Assembly: GCA_040218575.1 (NCBI GenBank)
Contig: JAVJRE010000005.1
Span: 239,214 to 303,213 of the forward strand
Length of the DNA stretch: 64,000 bases
Reading direction: 5' to 3'
Source of the DNA: Alphaproteobacteria bacterium
Lineage (GTDB): Bacteria > Pseudomonadota > Alphaproteobacteria > JAVJRE01
Every line of letters starts with the position of its first letter. Positions within the stretch are counted from its first letter, which is position 1. Below, piece after piece: positions 24,590 through 33,287 of this stretch. A program made the position numbers and the translations under genes. The notes under the pieces were generated by a model. That model ran no database searches. It was not told the origin of the DNA and saw only the letters and a list, made by a program, of their open reading frames with translations.

Positions 24590-26125
24590 CTACCAGCGGC
24601 CGGCCACCAGCCGGTCCACCGGCGCATAGTCGTCGGTCAGGATCGGCCCACCCGGCGCCATGGCCAGCAACGCCTCCGCCGACATCCTGTGCCAGCCCGT
24701 TCCGGCTGTGGCGTCACTGTTTTCGGCCCGCACATCGGCCATGGCGTCGGGCAACGCCGCGGTCGCACCGGCCACCACATTGAAGTGCTGCTGGCGACTG
24801 ATGACGGGTCCGTCATGGGTCCACACCGCCACCGACTCAAACACCATGCCTAAGGTGCGGACCATGGCGGCGGCGAAGCGTGGCTCCGTCCGGTCATCAA
24901 TCAGGTTAAGTACATAGACCCCCTGCGGCGTCAGGCGCAGGCGCACCAGCCGGGCGAACTCCAGACTTGTCAGGTGCGGCGGCACGGTCAGCCCGCCATA
25001 AGCGTCGGCGAAGATGATGTCGAACGGCTCACCGCTGTTCGCCTGCAACGCCATGCGGCCATCGGCGTGAACTACCGACAGCGGCGGCGCCACCCGGACG
25101 CCCAGCGCCGCCACCGCCGTCGCCGTCACGACCGGATCGATCTCCGCCGCGACGATGCGCCCGCTGGCATAGCGTTGTCGCCACAGGTCCGGCACGGTCA
25201 GACCACCACCGCCCAGAACAAACACCCGCACATCGTCGCGTCCGGCAAAAGCCTGACGCGCCACCGCATCCGCAAAGCGGTGCGGTTCGATTGCCGAAGC
25301 GGCCGGGTTCAGGGTGTCGCTGGCGGAATGAACCAGACCATCGAGCAGAAGCAGGCGCGTGGCCGGCCCACGCGTCTCGTCGGCGATCACCCGGATACAG
25401 TAATAGCGGCTTTCCATGTCGCACCAGCCGGCGACGCTGCCCGGCACACCGTCCATCGCCACCGCCAGGCCCGCCAGCGGCATGGCCAGCGCCAGCGCCG
25501 GCAGCATCCGTCCGCGGCCGCCACCCGCCGCCGCCCACAGCACCACGGCCATGGCGGAAAACACCAAGGCAACGGCGACCAGCGACAGGGCCGAGCCGAG
25601 CCACGCCAGCATTATGAATCCGGCCAGCAGCACGCCGGCAATGCTGCCGGCGGCGCCCAGAGCATAGAGCCGGCCAAGAATACGACCGCGCTGGTCCGGC
25701 GTTGCGTCGATCGCCAGCCTGGCCGCCAGTGGTGCGACAATGCCGCCGGCCACCGCCGGCGGGGCAAAGAACAGCAGGCTGCCGGCCAGTGTCGCGCCCA
25801 GTCGGCCAAGACCCGCAAACAGCAGCGCCATGACCGGCCCCAGCAGCAGCAGGGGCAAGAGACTGCCGGCAGCGGCGGCGATGAAGGCCCACGCCAGAAC
25901 CCGCTGACCAGCCGCCGCCGATGCGCGTTCCGCCAGGCGACCGCCCCACCAGTGACCGAGACTGAGCCCGGCCAGGACCGCGGCGATGACCGCGCTCCAT
26001 GTCTCGATGGTCATGCCCACCAGCGGCGCCATCAGACGGATGGCGACGATCTCGACAATCAGAACGCCGGCCGCGGCCACGGTGACCGCGGCGCCAAAAC
26101 CGGTCTGCATGGCCCGGACCATCAT
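24590..26125 (-). CDS. Membrane protein fused to a spermidine-synthase-like domain
   Basis: 511 residues from ATG 26125 (or 26122), overlapping the amidase stop. The N-terminal half (to about residue 230) is hydrophobic with seven or eight membrane helices, including the SLGHWWGGRLAERA loop common in this family. The C-terminal half is a class I methyltransferase-like fold of the spermine/spermidine synthase type: VFVLGGGGLTVPDLWRQRY, an acidic residue after the next strand (AAEIDPVV), and FDIIFADAYGG. Family members are of uncertain function; many are assigned polyamine aminopropyltransferase-like activity without proof. It is the last gene of a three-gene unit with the Fe-S protein and the amidase. 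Confidence 0.87.
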   Translation of the reverse strand: MMVRAMQTGFGAAVTVAAAGVLIVEIVAIRLMAPLVGMTIETWSAVIAAVLAGLSLGHWWGGRLAERASAAAGQRVLAWAFIAAAAGSLLPLLLLGPVMALLFAGLGRLGATLAGSLLFFAPPAVAGGIVAPLAARLAIDATPDQRGRILGRLYALGAAGSIAGVLLAGFIMLAWLGSALSLVAVALVFSAMAVVLWAAAGGGRGRMLPALALAMPLAGLAVAMDGVPGSVAGWCDMESRYYCIRVIADETRGPATRLLLLDGLVHSASDTLNPAASAIEPHRFADAVARQAFAGRDDVRVFVLGGGGLTVPDLWRQRYASGRIVAAEIDPVVTATAVAALGVRVAPPLSVVHADGRMALQANSGEPFDIIFADAYGGLTVPPHLTSLEFARLVRLRLTPQGVYVLNLIDDRTEPRFAAAMVRTLGMVFESVAVWTHDGPVISRQQHFNVVAGATAALPDAMADVRAENSDATAGTGWHRMSAEALLAMAPGGPILTDDYAPVDRLVAGRW

Positions 26126-27573
26126 GACCTGATCAGTCCTGATCCGGCGCCGGCAGCGCACCACGTCAGGTCCGGTGTGCCGGTCGCCGGCAGCAGGGCA
26201 GCCAGCGCCGCCGCGGCGCGCAGCAGAAAACGGTCGGCGAAGCGTGGCGCCGCAAGCTGCACCGCCAGCGGTCGGCCGTCGGCGGTGCGGCCGGCCGGCA
26301 GGCTGATGGCCGGCTGGCCGGTCATGTTGAAGACGAAGCACGGCGTCGCCCAGCCATAGCCGTCTGCCGACTCGGCCCACCCGGCCGGCGGTCCCGTCTC
26401 GCTGGCAAAGGCCGCAATTGAGGTGGTCGCCGAGAGCAGCAGGTCGGACCCCGCCATGAACCGCCCGATATCCGCCGCCCGCCGGCGGTGGATCGACTGC
26501 GCCGCCACCCAGTCTGCGGCGCTCATGGCGTCACCGGCCATGGCCGTGGCGTGGATATCGGGGCCGACCCGCTGGCGCGCCTCTGGCGAAAGCCGGTCAA
26601 GCATCCAGCGGGCGATGGGCCCGTTATAGGCCGTGAACGCGTGACCCAGGTCGCCGATGGGTGGGTCGCGGCGCTCCACATGGGCACCGGCAGAGGCCAG
26701 CGCATCCACCGCCTGTTCCACCGCTGCGGCGACCGCACCCTCCAGCGCCACCACCCCCAGACCCGGCGACACCACGACCCGGCAGCCGGCCAGAACGGCC
26801 GGCGATTCATCCGGTCCCGTCAATAGGGCGCCGGTGCTTTCGCCCGGCAGGGCGAAAGGGTCAGCAGCATCCGGTCCGACCAACGCGTCATAGGCCAGAC
26901 GCACGTCATGCACGTCACGGGCGAAGATGCCGATGTGGGTCATGGCGCCATAGCCATCATCGAGCATGGCGGGAATGCGACCGGCGCTGGGCTTGAAGCC
27001 GGTGACGCCGCAGAAGCCGGCCGGGATTCTCACCGAACCGCCGGTGTCCGTGCCGATGGCCAGCGGCACCAGGCCAGCCGCCACCGCGGCGGCGCTGCCC
27101 GACGATGAACCGCCGGCCGACAGGGCCGGGTGCCAGGGGTTAACCGTACGGCCGGTCAGCGGTGAGACGGAATCGGTCAGCCAGGCATATTCGGTGGTCG
27201 TTGTCTTGCCGACCAGCACCGCGCCTGCGGCGCGCAACCGTGCCGCCGTCACACTGTCCGATGGCGCCGGCGCGTCATCGGTAGCCAGCGATCCGTGACG
27301 GGTTGGCCAGCCGGCCACGTCAAGGACATCCTTGATGGCCACGCAAATCCCATCCAGCGGACCGTGCAGGCGCTGCGCCGCCAGTCGTTGTGCACTGGCC
27401 GCCGCCGCCGACCGCGCACTGTCAGGGTCCATATGACAGAAGGCGTTGAGGTGCGGGTTAACGGTGGCGATCCGCGCCAGGCACCGCTCCGTTTCCGCTA
27501 CCGGGTCCAGCGTTCCACGGCGCATGGCCAGCGCCGTTGCGGCGGCGCCGGCTGTCCCCGCTTCACTGGTCAT
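26122..27573 (-). CDS. Amidase signature family hydrolase
   Basis: 483 residues from ATG 27573. The Lys-Ser-Ser catalytic triad is visible: Lys in GICVAIKDVLDVAGWPT, Ser in SAGGSSSGSAAAVAAG, and Ser in the GTDTGGSVRIPAGFCG segment. The enzyme hydrolyses amide bonds. It resembles GatA, but the absence of gatB/gatC nearby and the sequence of the C-terminal half suggest a stand-alone amidase of unknown substrate rather than the tRNA amidotransferase. It is followed with a four-base overlap by the spermidine-synthase-like gene and preceded by the Fe-S gene 14 bases upstream. Confidence 0.9.
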   Translation of the reverse strand: MTSEAGTAGAAATALAMRRGTLDPVAETERCLARIATVNPHLNAFCHMDPDSARSAAAASAQRLAAQRLHGPLDGICVAIKDVLDVAGWPTRHGSLATDDAPAPSDSVTAARLRAAGAVLVGKTTTTEYAWLTDSVSPLTGRTVNPWHPALSAGGSSSGSAAAVAAGLVPLAIGTDTGGSVRIPAGFCGVTGFKPSAGRIPAMLDDGYGAMTHIGIFARDVHDVRLAYDALVGPDAADPFALPGESTGALLTGPDESPAVLAGCRVVVSPGLGVVALEGAVAAAVEQAVDALASAGAHVERRDPPIGDLGHAFTAYNGPIARWMLDRLSPEARQRVGPDIHATAMAGDAMSAADWVAAQSIHRRRAADIGRFMAGSDLLLSATTSIAAFASETGPPAGWAESADGYGWATPCFVFNMTGQPAISLPAGRTADGRPLAVQLAAPRFADRFLLRAAAALAALLPATGTPDLTWCAAGAGSGLIRS

Positions 27574-27587
27574 GGCCGCCCATCCGC

Positions 27588-28289
27588 TCAACCCCGTCGA
27601 AACGCCGTCATGTGAAAAGACGCATGATCGCGACCATAGGCCCACTCGGGCCCGATGGGACAGGCATGGCGGGCCAGGCAGCCGCCGCTCATGCACCTCT
27701 TGCCTTCGACCGTGTGCAGATGATCACGGCATGCCGCCACGTCATAGGTCCGGCCATCGAAGGCGCCGACCGGACAGGCGCTCAGGCACGGCTTACCGGC
27801 GCATGTGTCGCACGGCCGTTCGGCCGGTGCCGGCCGCGGCATCGCCGGCTGCTCGGTGAGGCGTTCGGCGAACAGCAGGGCGGCGCGATAGGCGTGCCAC
27901 AGGCCATAGTCGGCGTGGATCAACAGGCCCAGCGGTGACGGGAACACCCGGTCGGCCTGGCGCGCCCAGGCCAGAAAGGGGGGCCACGGCGGTCCGTCAA
28001 ACGGATAGACCGCATCCGCCCCGCACCGCGTCGCTATTTCGCCGACCACACGACGGGTCCAGCGATTGAGCGGATGAGGCGCCCCGTCGCCGGCCTCGGG
28101 TCCATCGGCGAAACGGGTCCACATGTCGGCCCCGGCATTGCCCACCAGCACCAGGGTCAGGGCCGGCGCCCCACTGGCCAGAGCCGGCGCACCGTCGCCC
28201 GCTGCCGGGTGCATGGCGCCACGCACCTGCAGGCCGTGCGTTGCCAGCCGCTGCGCCAGGTCGTCGTGCCAGCCCCGCTCCCCGGCCAT
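27588..28289 (-). CDS. 4Fe-4S cluster protein (epoxyqueuosine reductase C-terminal-like)
   Basis: 233 residues if translation starts at ATG 28289; nearby GTG codons are alternatives. The C-terminal third holds the cysteine pattern CDTCAGKPCLSACPVGAF followed by CRDHLHT and GKRCMSGGCLARHACPIG. That pattern is expected for [4Fe-4S] binding. The middle contains DADVYPFDGPPWPPFLAWA-like sequence, seen in small ferredoxin-like proteins of alphaproteobacteria. It is not a full QueG, because the cobalamin-binding N-terminal region is missing. It is the first gene of the unit with the amidase and is divergent from the amidohydrolase. Confidence 0.78.
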   Translation of the reverse strand: MAGERGWHDDLAQRLATHGLQVRGAMHPAAGDGAPALASGAPALTLVLVGNAGADMWTRFADGPEAGDGAPHPLNRWTRRVVGEIATRCGADAVYPFDGPPWPPFLAWARQADRVFPSPLGLLIHADYGLWHAYRAALLFAERLTEQPAMPRPAPAERPCDTCAGKPCLSACPVGAFDGRTYDVAACRDHLHTVEGKRCMSGGCLARHACPIGPEWAYGRDHASFHMTAFRRG

Positions 28290-28389
28290 ACTATCCGCCA
28301 CTGTCGCCACCGCGCGCTGCCTCGCCAGTTCGTCTGACCCGTGAAATAGTAGCCACAGACAACACCCTGTGCCCTTGCGGAGCCCATCC

Positions 28390-29784
28390 ATGGTCATGCT
28401 GATCCATGATACCACCATCGTCACCGCCGATGCCGATGACACGGTGCATTTCAATGCTGCCATTGCCATCGACGGCCAGCGCATCGCGGCGGTCGGCCCC
28501 AGCGACGCGCTCAAGGCGCGCTACGGCGATGCCGAGCGCGTCGACGGAGTCGGAATGCTGGTCATGCCCGGCTTTGCCAACTGCCACACCCATCTGACGG
28601 CCACCATCGCCCGCGGCATCTTTGAAGACTATCCCACCTACGCCCACCCACCCTTCGACGATGTGGGGCGGCCGCCCATGCCGGCATGGACCACCGCCGA
28701 GCGCGGCCTGATGGGCCAGCTTGGCGCGCTGGAGGCGATTCGCAGCGGTACAACGCTGGCCATGGAGGATTCCATCGGCAATGACGAAACCATGGAAGGG
28801 CTGGTTGCCACCGGCCTGCGCCTGGTGGTCGCCGAACGGGCCGCCGATCGGGCCAACGGCACGGTCGGCGCCCAGGGCGCGTTCGAGCGCGACCCGGCGA
28901 TGGCGGCGGAGGGGCTGGGCCGCATCGAACGCCTGCATCAGCGTTGGCACGGCGCCGAGGACGGACGCATCAGCGTTGCCGTTTCCGCCTGGGCGCCGGA
29001 CCTGTGCTCGCCCGAGTTGCTGCGCGACCTGCGTGATCTGCAGGACCGCCTCGATACGGTCGCCACCTGCCACCTCAACCAGGTATGGGGCGAGGTGGCG
29101 GCGGTCAAAGCCAATCGCGGCATGTTGCCCACCGAATACCTGGCGTCCACCGGGTTCCTGTCGGAGCGGCTGGTGGCGGCGCACTGCCGCTGCATGACAC
29201 CGGCGGAGGAAGAGATTGCCGGTAAGGCCGGTATTTCCGTTGCCTTCAATTCGTGCATGGCGGCCAGGCGCGGCCTGTCACCCAACATCGCCGATCTGGA
29301 CTCGCACGGCTGCACCATCGCGCTGGGCACCGACAATATGGCCGAGGACATGGTGGAAGTGATGCGTACCGCCATGTTCATGGAGCGTGTGCGGCGCAAG
29401 GACGGCGCCCACCCGACGCCGGACCAGGCGCTGGGCTGGGCCACAGCCAACGGCTATCGCGCGCTGGGCGTCACCGATGGCGGTGTCCTGGCACAAGGCC
29501 GGCTGGCCGACCTCATTATGGTGGCCGCCCGCCGGGCCCATCTGGTGCCGGTGGTGCGCCCGGTTTCCGCCTTCGTTCACAACGGGCAGGCCGCCGACGT
29601 CCGTTCCGTCATGGTCGGCGGCGATTGGATCATGCGCGACGGCCGGGTGCTGACCATGGACGAGGACGCCCTGTTGGCCGAGGCGCAGTCCACGGGCGTC
29701 GCGCTGTGGCGGCGTATGTATGACTCTCACCCGGACGTTCATCTGCCCAACGGTTTCGATCCTGCCGCCAGCGGCCGGGCGTAG
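28390..29784 (+). CDS. Metal-dependent amidohydrolase (SAH/chlorohydrolase-type deaminase family)
   Basis: 464 residues from ATG 28390. This is the TIM-barrel amidohydrolase family of guanine/S-adenosylhomocysteine deaminases and triazine hydrolases (TrzN/AtzB/SsnA). Metal ligands are visible: PGFANCHTHLT (HxH), a His in ATCHLNQVWG, a His in VAAHCRCMT, and an Asp in ALGTDNMAEDM. The C-terminal strand region (QGRLADLIMV) closes the second beta domain. The substrate is probably a purine-like or amine-bearing ring compound, but it cannot be decided here. It is divergent from the Fe-S/amidase unit and convergent with the oxygenase gene. Confidence 0.88.
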   Translation: MVMLIHDTTIVTADADDTVHFNAAIAIDGQRIAAVGPSDALKARYGDAERVDGVGMLVMPGFANCHTHLTATIARGIFEDYPTYAHPPFDDVGRPPMPAWTTAERGLMGQLGALEAIRSGTTLAMEDSIGNDETMEGLVATGLRLVVAERAADRANGTVGAQGAFERDPAMAAEGLGRIERLHQRWHGAEDGRISVAVSAWAPDLCSPELLRDLRDLQDRLDTVATCHLNQVWGEVAAVKANRGMLPTEYLASTGFLSERLVAAHCRCMTPAEEEIAGKAGISVAFNSCMAARRGLSPNIADLDSHGCTIALGTDNMAEDMVEVMRTAMFMERVRRKDGAHPTPDQALGWATANGYRALGVTDGGVLAQGRLADLIMVAARRAHLVPVVRPVSAFVHNGQAADVRSVMVGGDWIMRDGRVLTMDEDALLAEAQSTGVALWRRMYDSHPDVHLPNGFDPAASGRA

Positions 29785-29794
29785 GTCGCGCGCC

Positions 29795-30607
29795 TCACGC
29801 ACCATAGGCGGTGCGGTCGCCGGTGAAGCCTTCGCCGACCAGTGACGTGTAGGACCACACCAGATTGCGACGGGCGGCCGCCCCGCCGATTTCTCTCACC
29901 CGGTGCATGGCCATGTGCCCCTGAAACACCAGAAGATCACCAGGCCGCGGCGCCACCTGGTGAATAGCGGGCCAGCGGCCGCTCACCACGTCCTGCAGGC
30001 GCGCCGCCATGGCCGGCGTCTCCTCTCCACCGTCGCGTACGCCAGGGGCGATCTCAAACTCGCCGCCGCTCGCCGGCGCGTCCAGAGTAAGCGTCGCCAC
30101 TGCATCGTTGGGATCGAAATGCCAGTCCAGCCGGTCATCCGCCCGCATCACATGAAGCAGGCAGGCAAAGGCCGGATCGTCCATGGGATAGAGCGGCTCG
30201 TCGCCGATGATGGCGCCAATCAGGCACGTCAGCCCGCTCCACTGGTAGAGGCGTCGGGCACCAGAGTCTGCGGCCATGGCGTCATAGGGAACGGACGCGT
30301 AGCGCTGCACATAATCCGCTGGCAGCCGCCAGTCGCCACGGCTATCGGGCCACACCTGACCGGCCGGCCGGAAGCGATTCACCGCATGGGCCCGGTCCAT
30401 CAGGCCATCAGCCTCCGCCCGCAGCCGCGCCACGGCTTGTGGCCGCAGAAAGCCCGGCAGAAGAGCAAAGCCCTGGTCGGCCAGGGCGGACCGGGCGCGC
30501 CGGACCACCGCCGCAGCGGGCGGTGATGCCGGATCTGCCACCGGCCAGCGGTCCAGGTCTATCAGGTCGGCCGGCAGGTCGGCCGGCACCTTATGGTGGC
30601 TGGTCAT
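29795..30607 (-). CDS. 2-oxoglutarate/Fe(II)-dependent oxygenase-like protein (PhyH family)
   Basis: 270 residues from ATG 30607. The double-stranded beta-helix iron site is visible as LDWHFDPNDAVATL (HxD) and, 85-90 residues later, the distal His in FQGHMAMHRVREI with the following Arg. ALADQGFALLPGFLRPQAVARL near the N-terminus is typical of the phytanoyl-CoA dioxygenase group. It would hydroxylate an unknown small substrate using O2 and 2-oxoglutarate. It lies divergent from the yerC-his operon, and its promoter must share the short AT-rich gap with that operon. Confidence 0.82.
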   Translation of the reverse strand: MTSHHKVPADLPADLIDLDRWPVADPASPPAAAVVRRARSALADQGFALLPGFLRPQAVARLRAEADGLMDRAHAVNRFRPAGQVWPDSRGDWRLPADYVQRYASVPYDAMAADSGARRLYQWSGLTCLIGAIIGDEPLYPMDDPAFACLLHVMRADDRLDWHFDPNDAVATLTLDAPASGGEFEIAPGVRDGGEETPAMAARLQDVVSGRWPAIHQVAPRPGDLLVFQGHMAMHRVREIGGAAARRNLVWSYTSLVGEGFTGDRTAYGA

Positions 30608-30691
30608 GCCGCAGCATAGCGTCGAACGCGGCCCGCGGCAGCCACCCCGGCGTGGCGGCTGGTCCAGCCTTACCCATGACATCAACGCCTA

Positions 30692-30720
30692 TTGTATTAG
30701 CATGATAATACACTATAGTG
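30692..30720 (+). promoter_or_regulatory. Promoter with palindromic operator in front of yerC-his
   Basis: The palindrome TGTATTA-gcatga-TAATACA fills 30693-30712 with perfect seven-base arms. It is followed directly by cactatagtg (30711-30720), itself a perfect 10-bp palindrome containing a TATAGT -10 hexamer at 30714-30719. A weak -35 (TTGTAT, 30692-30697) is 16 bases upstream. Any protein bound to the palindrome would cover the promoter, so repression is the natural reading. The stretch is strikingly AT-rich against its GC-rich surroundings. Autoregulation by the TrpR-like YerC protein encoded 25 bases on is the obvious candidate. Confidence 0.7.
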
Positions 30721-30744
30721 CGCTGGACTTCATTGGAGACCATG

Positions 30745-31092
30745 ATGACCCGAACTGCCACGCGCCTCGCACCTGCTCCGCCGTCCGCTCCGGACCTGGT
30801 CCAGCCCGACAGCGATTTTGCGGCGCTGTGCACCGCTCTTCTGATGCTGCGCACGCCCGACGAGATGCGCCGTTTCCTGCTGGACCTCTCCACTCCCGGC
30901 GAGCGCCAGGCCATGGCGGAGCGCTGGCGCGTCGCTCGTATGCTGGACGAGGGCGGCCAGTCCTATCGTGACATTTCCGGCCAGACCGGCGTCTCCACCA
31001 CTACGGTCACGCGGGTCGCCCGCTTTCTCGGTCAGGAGCCGCACCAGGGCTATCGCCTGGTGCTGGACCGCCTGAAACGGCGGCGGTCATGA
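30745..31092 (+). CDS. TrpR/YerC-family DNA-binding regulator
   Basis: 115 residues. ATG 30745 is preferred over ATG 30742 because GGAGA (30735-30739) then has usable spacing. The C-terminal half is a helix-turn-helix of the TrpR superfamily: MLRTPDEMRRFLLDLSTPGER, then QSYRDISGQTGVSTTTVTRVARFL. The family (YerC/YecD-like) resembles the tryptophan repressor but lacks its ligand history. The gene overlaps hisG by four bases and is preceded by a palindromic promoter, so control of histidine synthesis is the likely role (inference). The N-terminal 25 residues are Ala/Pro-rich and probably disordered. Confidence 0.9.
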   Translation: MTRTATRLAPAPPSAPDLVQPDSDFAALCTALLMLRTPDEMRRFLLDLSTPGERQAMAERWRVARMLDEGGQSYRDISGQTGVSTTTVTRVARFLGQEPHQGYRLVLDRLKRRRS

Positions 31093-31973
31093 GCGCCCGC
31101 CTGACCATGGCGGTGCAGCGCCGCGGCCGGCTGGCCGATGGCGGCTTCGACCTGCTGGAGCGGGCCGGCGTGCGTTTCGCCTATACCCGTGACGCGCTAA
31201 GCCGCCATGCTGAGAATCTGCCTCTCGACCTGATGCTGATTCGCGACGACGACATTCCCAGTTTTGTTGCCAGCGGCGCATGTGACTATGGCATCGTCGG
31301 CGAGAATGTTCTGGCCGAAGCGGCAACGCGGTCGCCCCGCATCGCCCGTCTGGAGGTGGCCCTGCCCCTTGGTTTCGCCCGTTGCAGCCTGAAGCTGGCG
31401 GCGCCACGCGACAGTGCGGTGCGCGACATTGGTGATCTGGACGGGCGCGCGGTCGCCACCACCTATCCGGGTCTCACCCGCGCCTTCCTCGATAGCCAGG
31501 GTGTCGCAGCGGAAATCGTCGAGATGGGCGGCTCACTTGAAGTCGCACCGCGCATGGGGATTGCCGATGCCATCTGCGATCTGGTGTCTACCGGCGCCAC
31601 GCTGGAGGCCAATGGCCTTGTGCCCTTCGCCTCCGTGCGCCACAGCGAGGCGGTGCTGATTCACGCGCCCGGTGTCGGCACCGGCGAGGTGGCGCAGACC
31701 GCAAACCTGCTGATCCAGCGTTTCAAAGGGGTCATCGCCTCGCGCCAGACCAAATACATTCTGCTCAACGCGCCGCGCGACCGGCTGGACGAGATCCGCG
31801 CCACCCTGCCCGGTGCCGATGCGCCCACCGTCGCCCCGGTGGTCGGCCGCGACGACATGGTTGCGGTGCATGCGGTGTGCACAGAGGAGGTCTTCTGGAC
31901 CACGCTGGAACAGCTCAAGGCCGCTGGCGCCCGCTCTATCCTTGTGTTGCCCATCGAGAAAATGCTGGCCTGA
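31089..31973 (+). CDS. hisG: ATP phosphoribosyltransferase (long form)
   Basis: 294 residues. It catalyses the first step of histidine synthesis, ATP + PRPP to phosphoribosyl-ATP. The periplasmic-binding-protein-like catalytic part runs from MAVQRRGRLADGGFDLLE to EMGGSLEVAPRMGIADAICDLVSTG. The C-terminal about 75 residues (PTVAPVVGRDDMVAVHAV to SILVLPIEKML) form the ACT-like regulatory domain. Having this long form means no hisZ subunit is needed and the enzyme should be histidine-inhibited directly. ATGA-coupled to yerC upstream, three bases before hisD. Confidence 0.96.
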   Translation: MSARLTMAVQRRGRLADGGFDLLERAGVRFAYTRDALSRHAENLPLDLMLIRDDDIPSFVASGACDYGIVGENVLAEAATRSPRIARLEVALPLGFARCSLKLAAPRDSAVRDIGDLDGRAVATTYPGLTRAFLDSQGVAAEIVEMGGSLEVAPRMGIADAICDLVSTGATLEANGLVPFASVRHSEAVLIHAPGVGTGEVAQTANLLIQRFKGVIASRQTKYILLNAPRDRLDEIRATLPGADAPTVAPVVGRDDMVAVHAVCTEEVFWTTLEQLKAAGARSILVLPIEKMLA

Positions 31974-31976
31974 CCC

Positions 31977-33287
31977 ATGCGCCTCAACCGACTGCACTGG
32001 GACAAGGCCGACGCTAAGGAGCGCGCCGCCGCCCTTGCCAGGCCCGCCGCCACGACCGACGCCATGGCCGACGCAGCGGCCATTGTGGGGGATGTTCGCC
32101 GGCGCGGCAGCGTAGCGGTGCATGAGTATTCCCGTCGTCTCGACGGCTATGACGCCGCTGATTTTCGCGTCCCGGAGGCGGCGCTTGAGGCCGCCGGCGC
32201 GGCCCTGCCGGCGGCCGACCGCGACGCCATCCTGGCCGCCGCCGGTGCGGTGCGCCGTTTTCATGCTCCGCAGGGCTACCAACCCTACGAGAGCGAACCC
32301 TGGGCCGGCGGCCGGGCCGAACGCCGGGTCATGCCCGTTGGCGTCGCCGGCCTCTATGTGCCGGCCGGCACGGCGCCGCTGATCTCCACCCTGGTGATGC
32401 TGGCGGTGCCGGCCTTGCTGGCCGGTGTGCCGCGCATCATCGTGTTGAGCCCGCCTTGCGGGTCATACGATTCGGGCGGAATCCACCCGACCGTTCTGGC
32501 GACGGCGGCCCTGCTCGGCCTTGACGAAGTCTATGCGGTGGGCGGCGCCCACGGCATCGCCGCGCTGGCCTATGGCGCGGCCGGACTGCCCCGAGCCGAC
32601 CGTATTTTCGGCCCCGGCAATGCCTGGGTCGCCGCTGCCAAGACCCTGGTGGCGCAGGAGCCAGGCGGACCGGCCATAGACCTGCCGGCCGGTCCCAGCG
32701 AAGTCATGGTCATCGCCGACGATTCGGCCGATGCCCACTTCATCGCCGCCGATCTGCTGAGCCAGGCGGAGCACGACCCGCTGGCTCAGGTGTTGCTGGT
32801 CGCCCGCTCCGCTGACTTTGTCGGCCGCGTGGACGACGCCCTCGACCGGTTCCTGGCCGACCTGCCGCGCGCCGCCATCGCCCGTGCGTCCCTGCGCCAC
32901 GGCCGCGCCATCATCGTCGCCGACGACGCTGCCGCCGTGACCGTTGCCAACACATACGGCCCCGAGCACCTGATTATTCAGACCACTCACCCACGCCCCC
33001 TTGCCGATGCCATAGACCGGGCCGGCGCCATCTTCATCGGGCCGTGGTCGCCGGAGGCGGCCGGCGATTATGCGGCCGGCCCCAACCATGTACTGCCGAC
33101 CGGCGGCGCGGCGCGCGCCTATGGCGGACTGACGGTGGAGATGTTTCAGCGCACCTGCACCGTGCTGGATCTGTCGGCCGCGGCGGCTTCGGCCATGGCC
33201 CCCACCGTGGAGCGGCTGGCCGCCCTGGAGGGGCTGCAGGCTCATGGGCTGGCCATGCGGCTCAGACGCGAAAAGGCCGCGCCATGA
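31977..33287 (+). CDS. hisD: Histidinol dehydrogenase
   Basis: 436 residues. It oxidises L-histidinol to L-histidine in two NAD-dependent steps with one zinc. Family motifs are present: GVAGLYVPAGTAPLISTLVM, DRIFGPGNAWVAAAK, IDLPAGPSEVMVIAD, LLSQAEHDPLAQV (zinc ligands), and GPNHVLPTGG. Length fits the family (430-440). The stop overlaps the start of the HisB fusion gene by four bases. Confidence 0.97.
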   Translation: MRLNRLHWDKADAKERAAALARPAATTDAMADAAAIVGDVRRRGSVAVHEYSRRLDGYDAADFRVPEAALEAAGAALPAADRDAILAAAGAVRRFHAPQGYQPYESEPWAGGRAERRVMPVGVAGLYVPAGTAPLISTLVMLAVPALLAGVPRIIVLSPPCGSYDSGGIHPTVLATAALLGLDEVYAVGGAHGIAALAYGAAGLPRADRIFGPGNAWVAAAKTLVAQEPGGPAIDLPAGPSEVMVIADDSADAHFIAADLLSQAEHDPLAQVLLVARSADFVGRVDDALDRFLADLPRAAIARASLRHGRAIIVADDAAAVTVANTYGPEHLIIQTTHPRPLADAIDRAGAIFIGPWSPEAAGDYAAGPNHVLPTGGAARAYGGLTVEMFQRTCTVLDLSAAAASAMAPTVERLAALEGLQAHGLAMRLRREKAAP

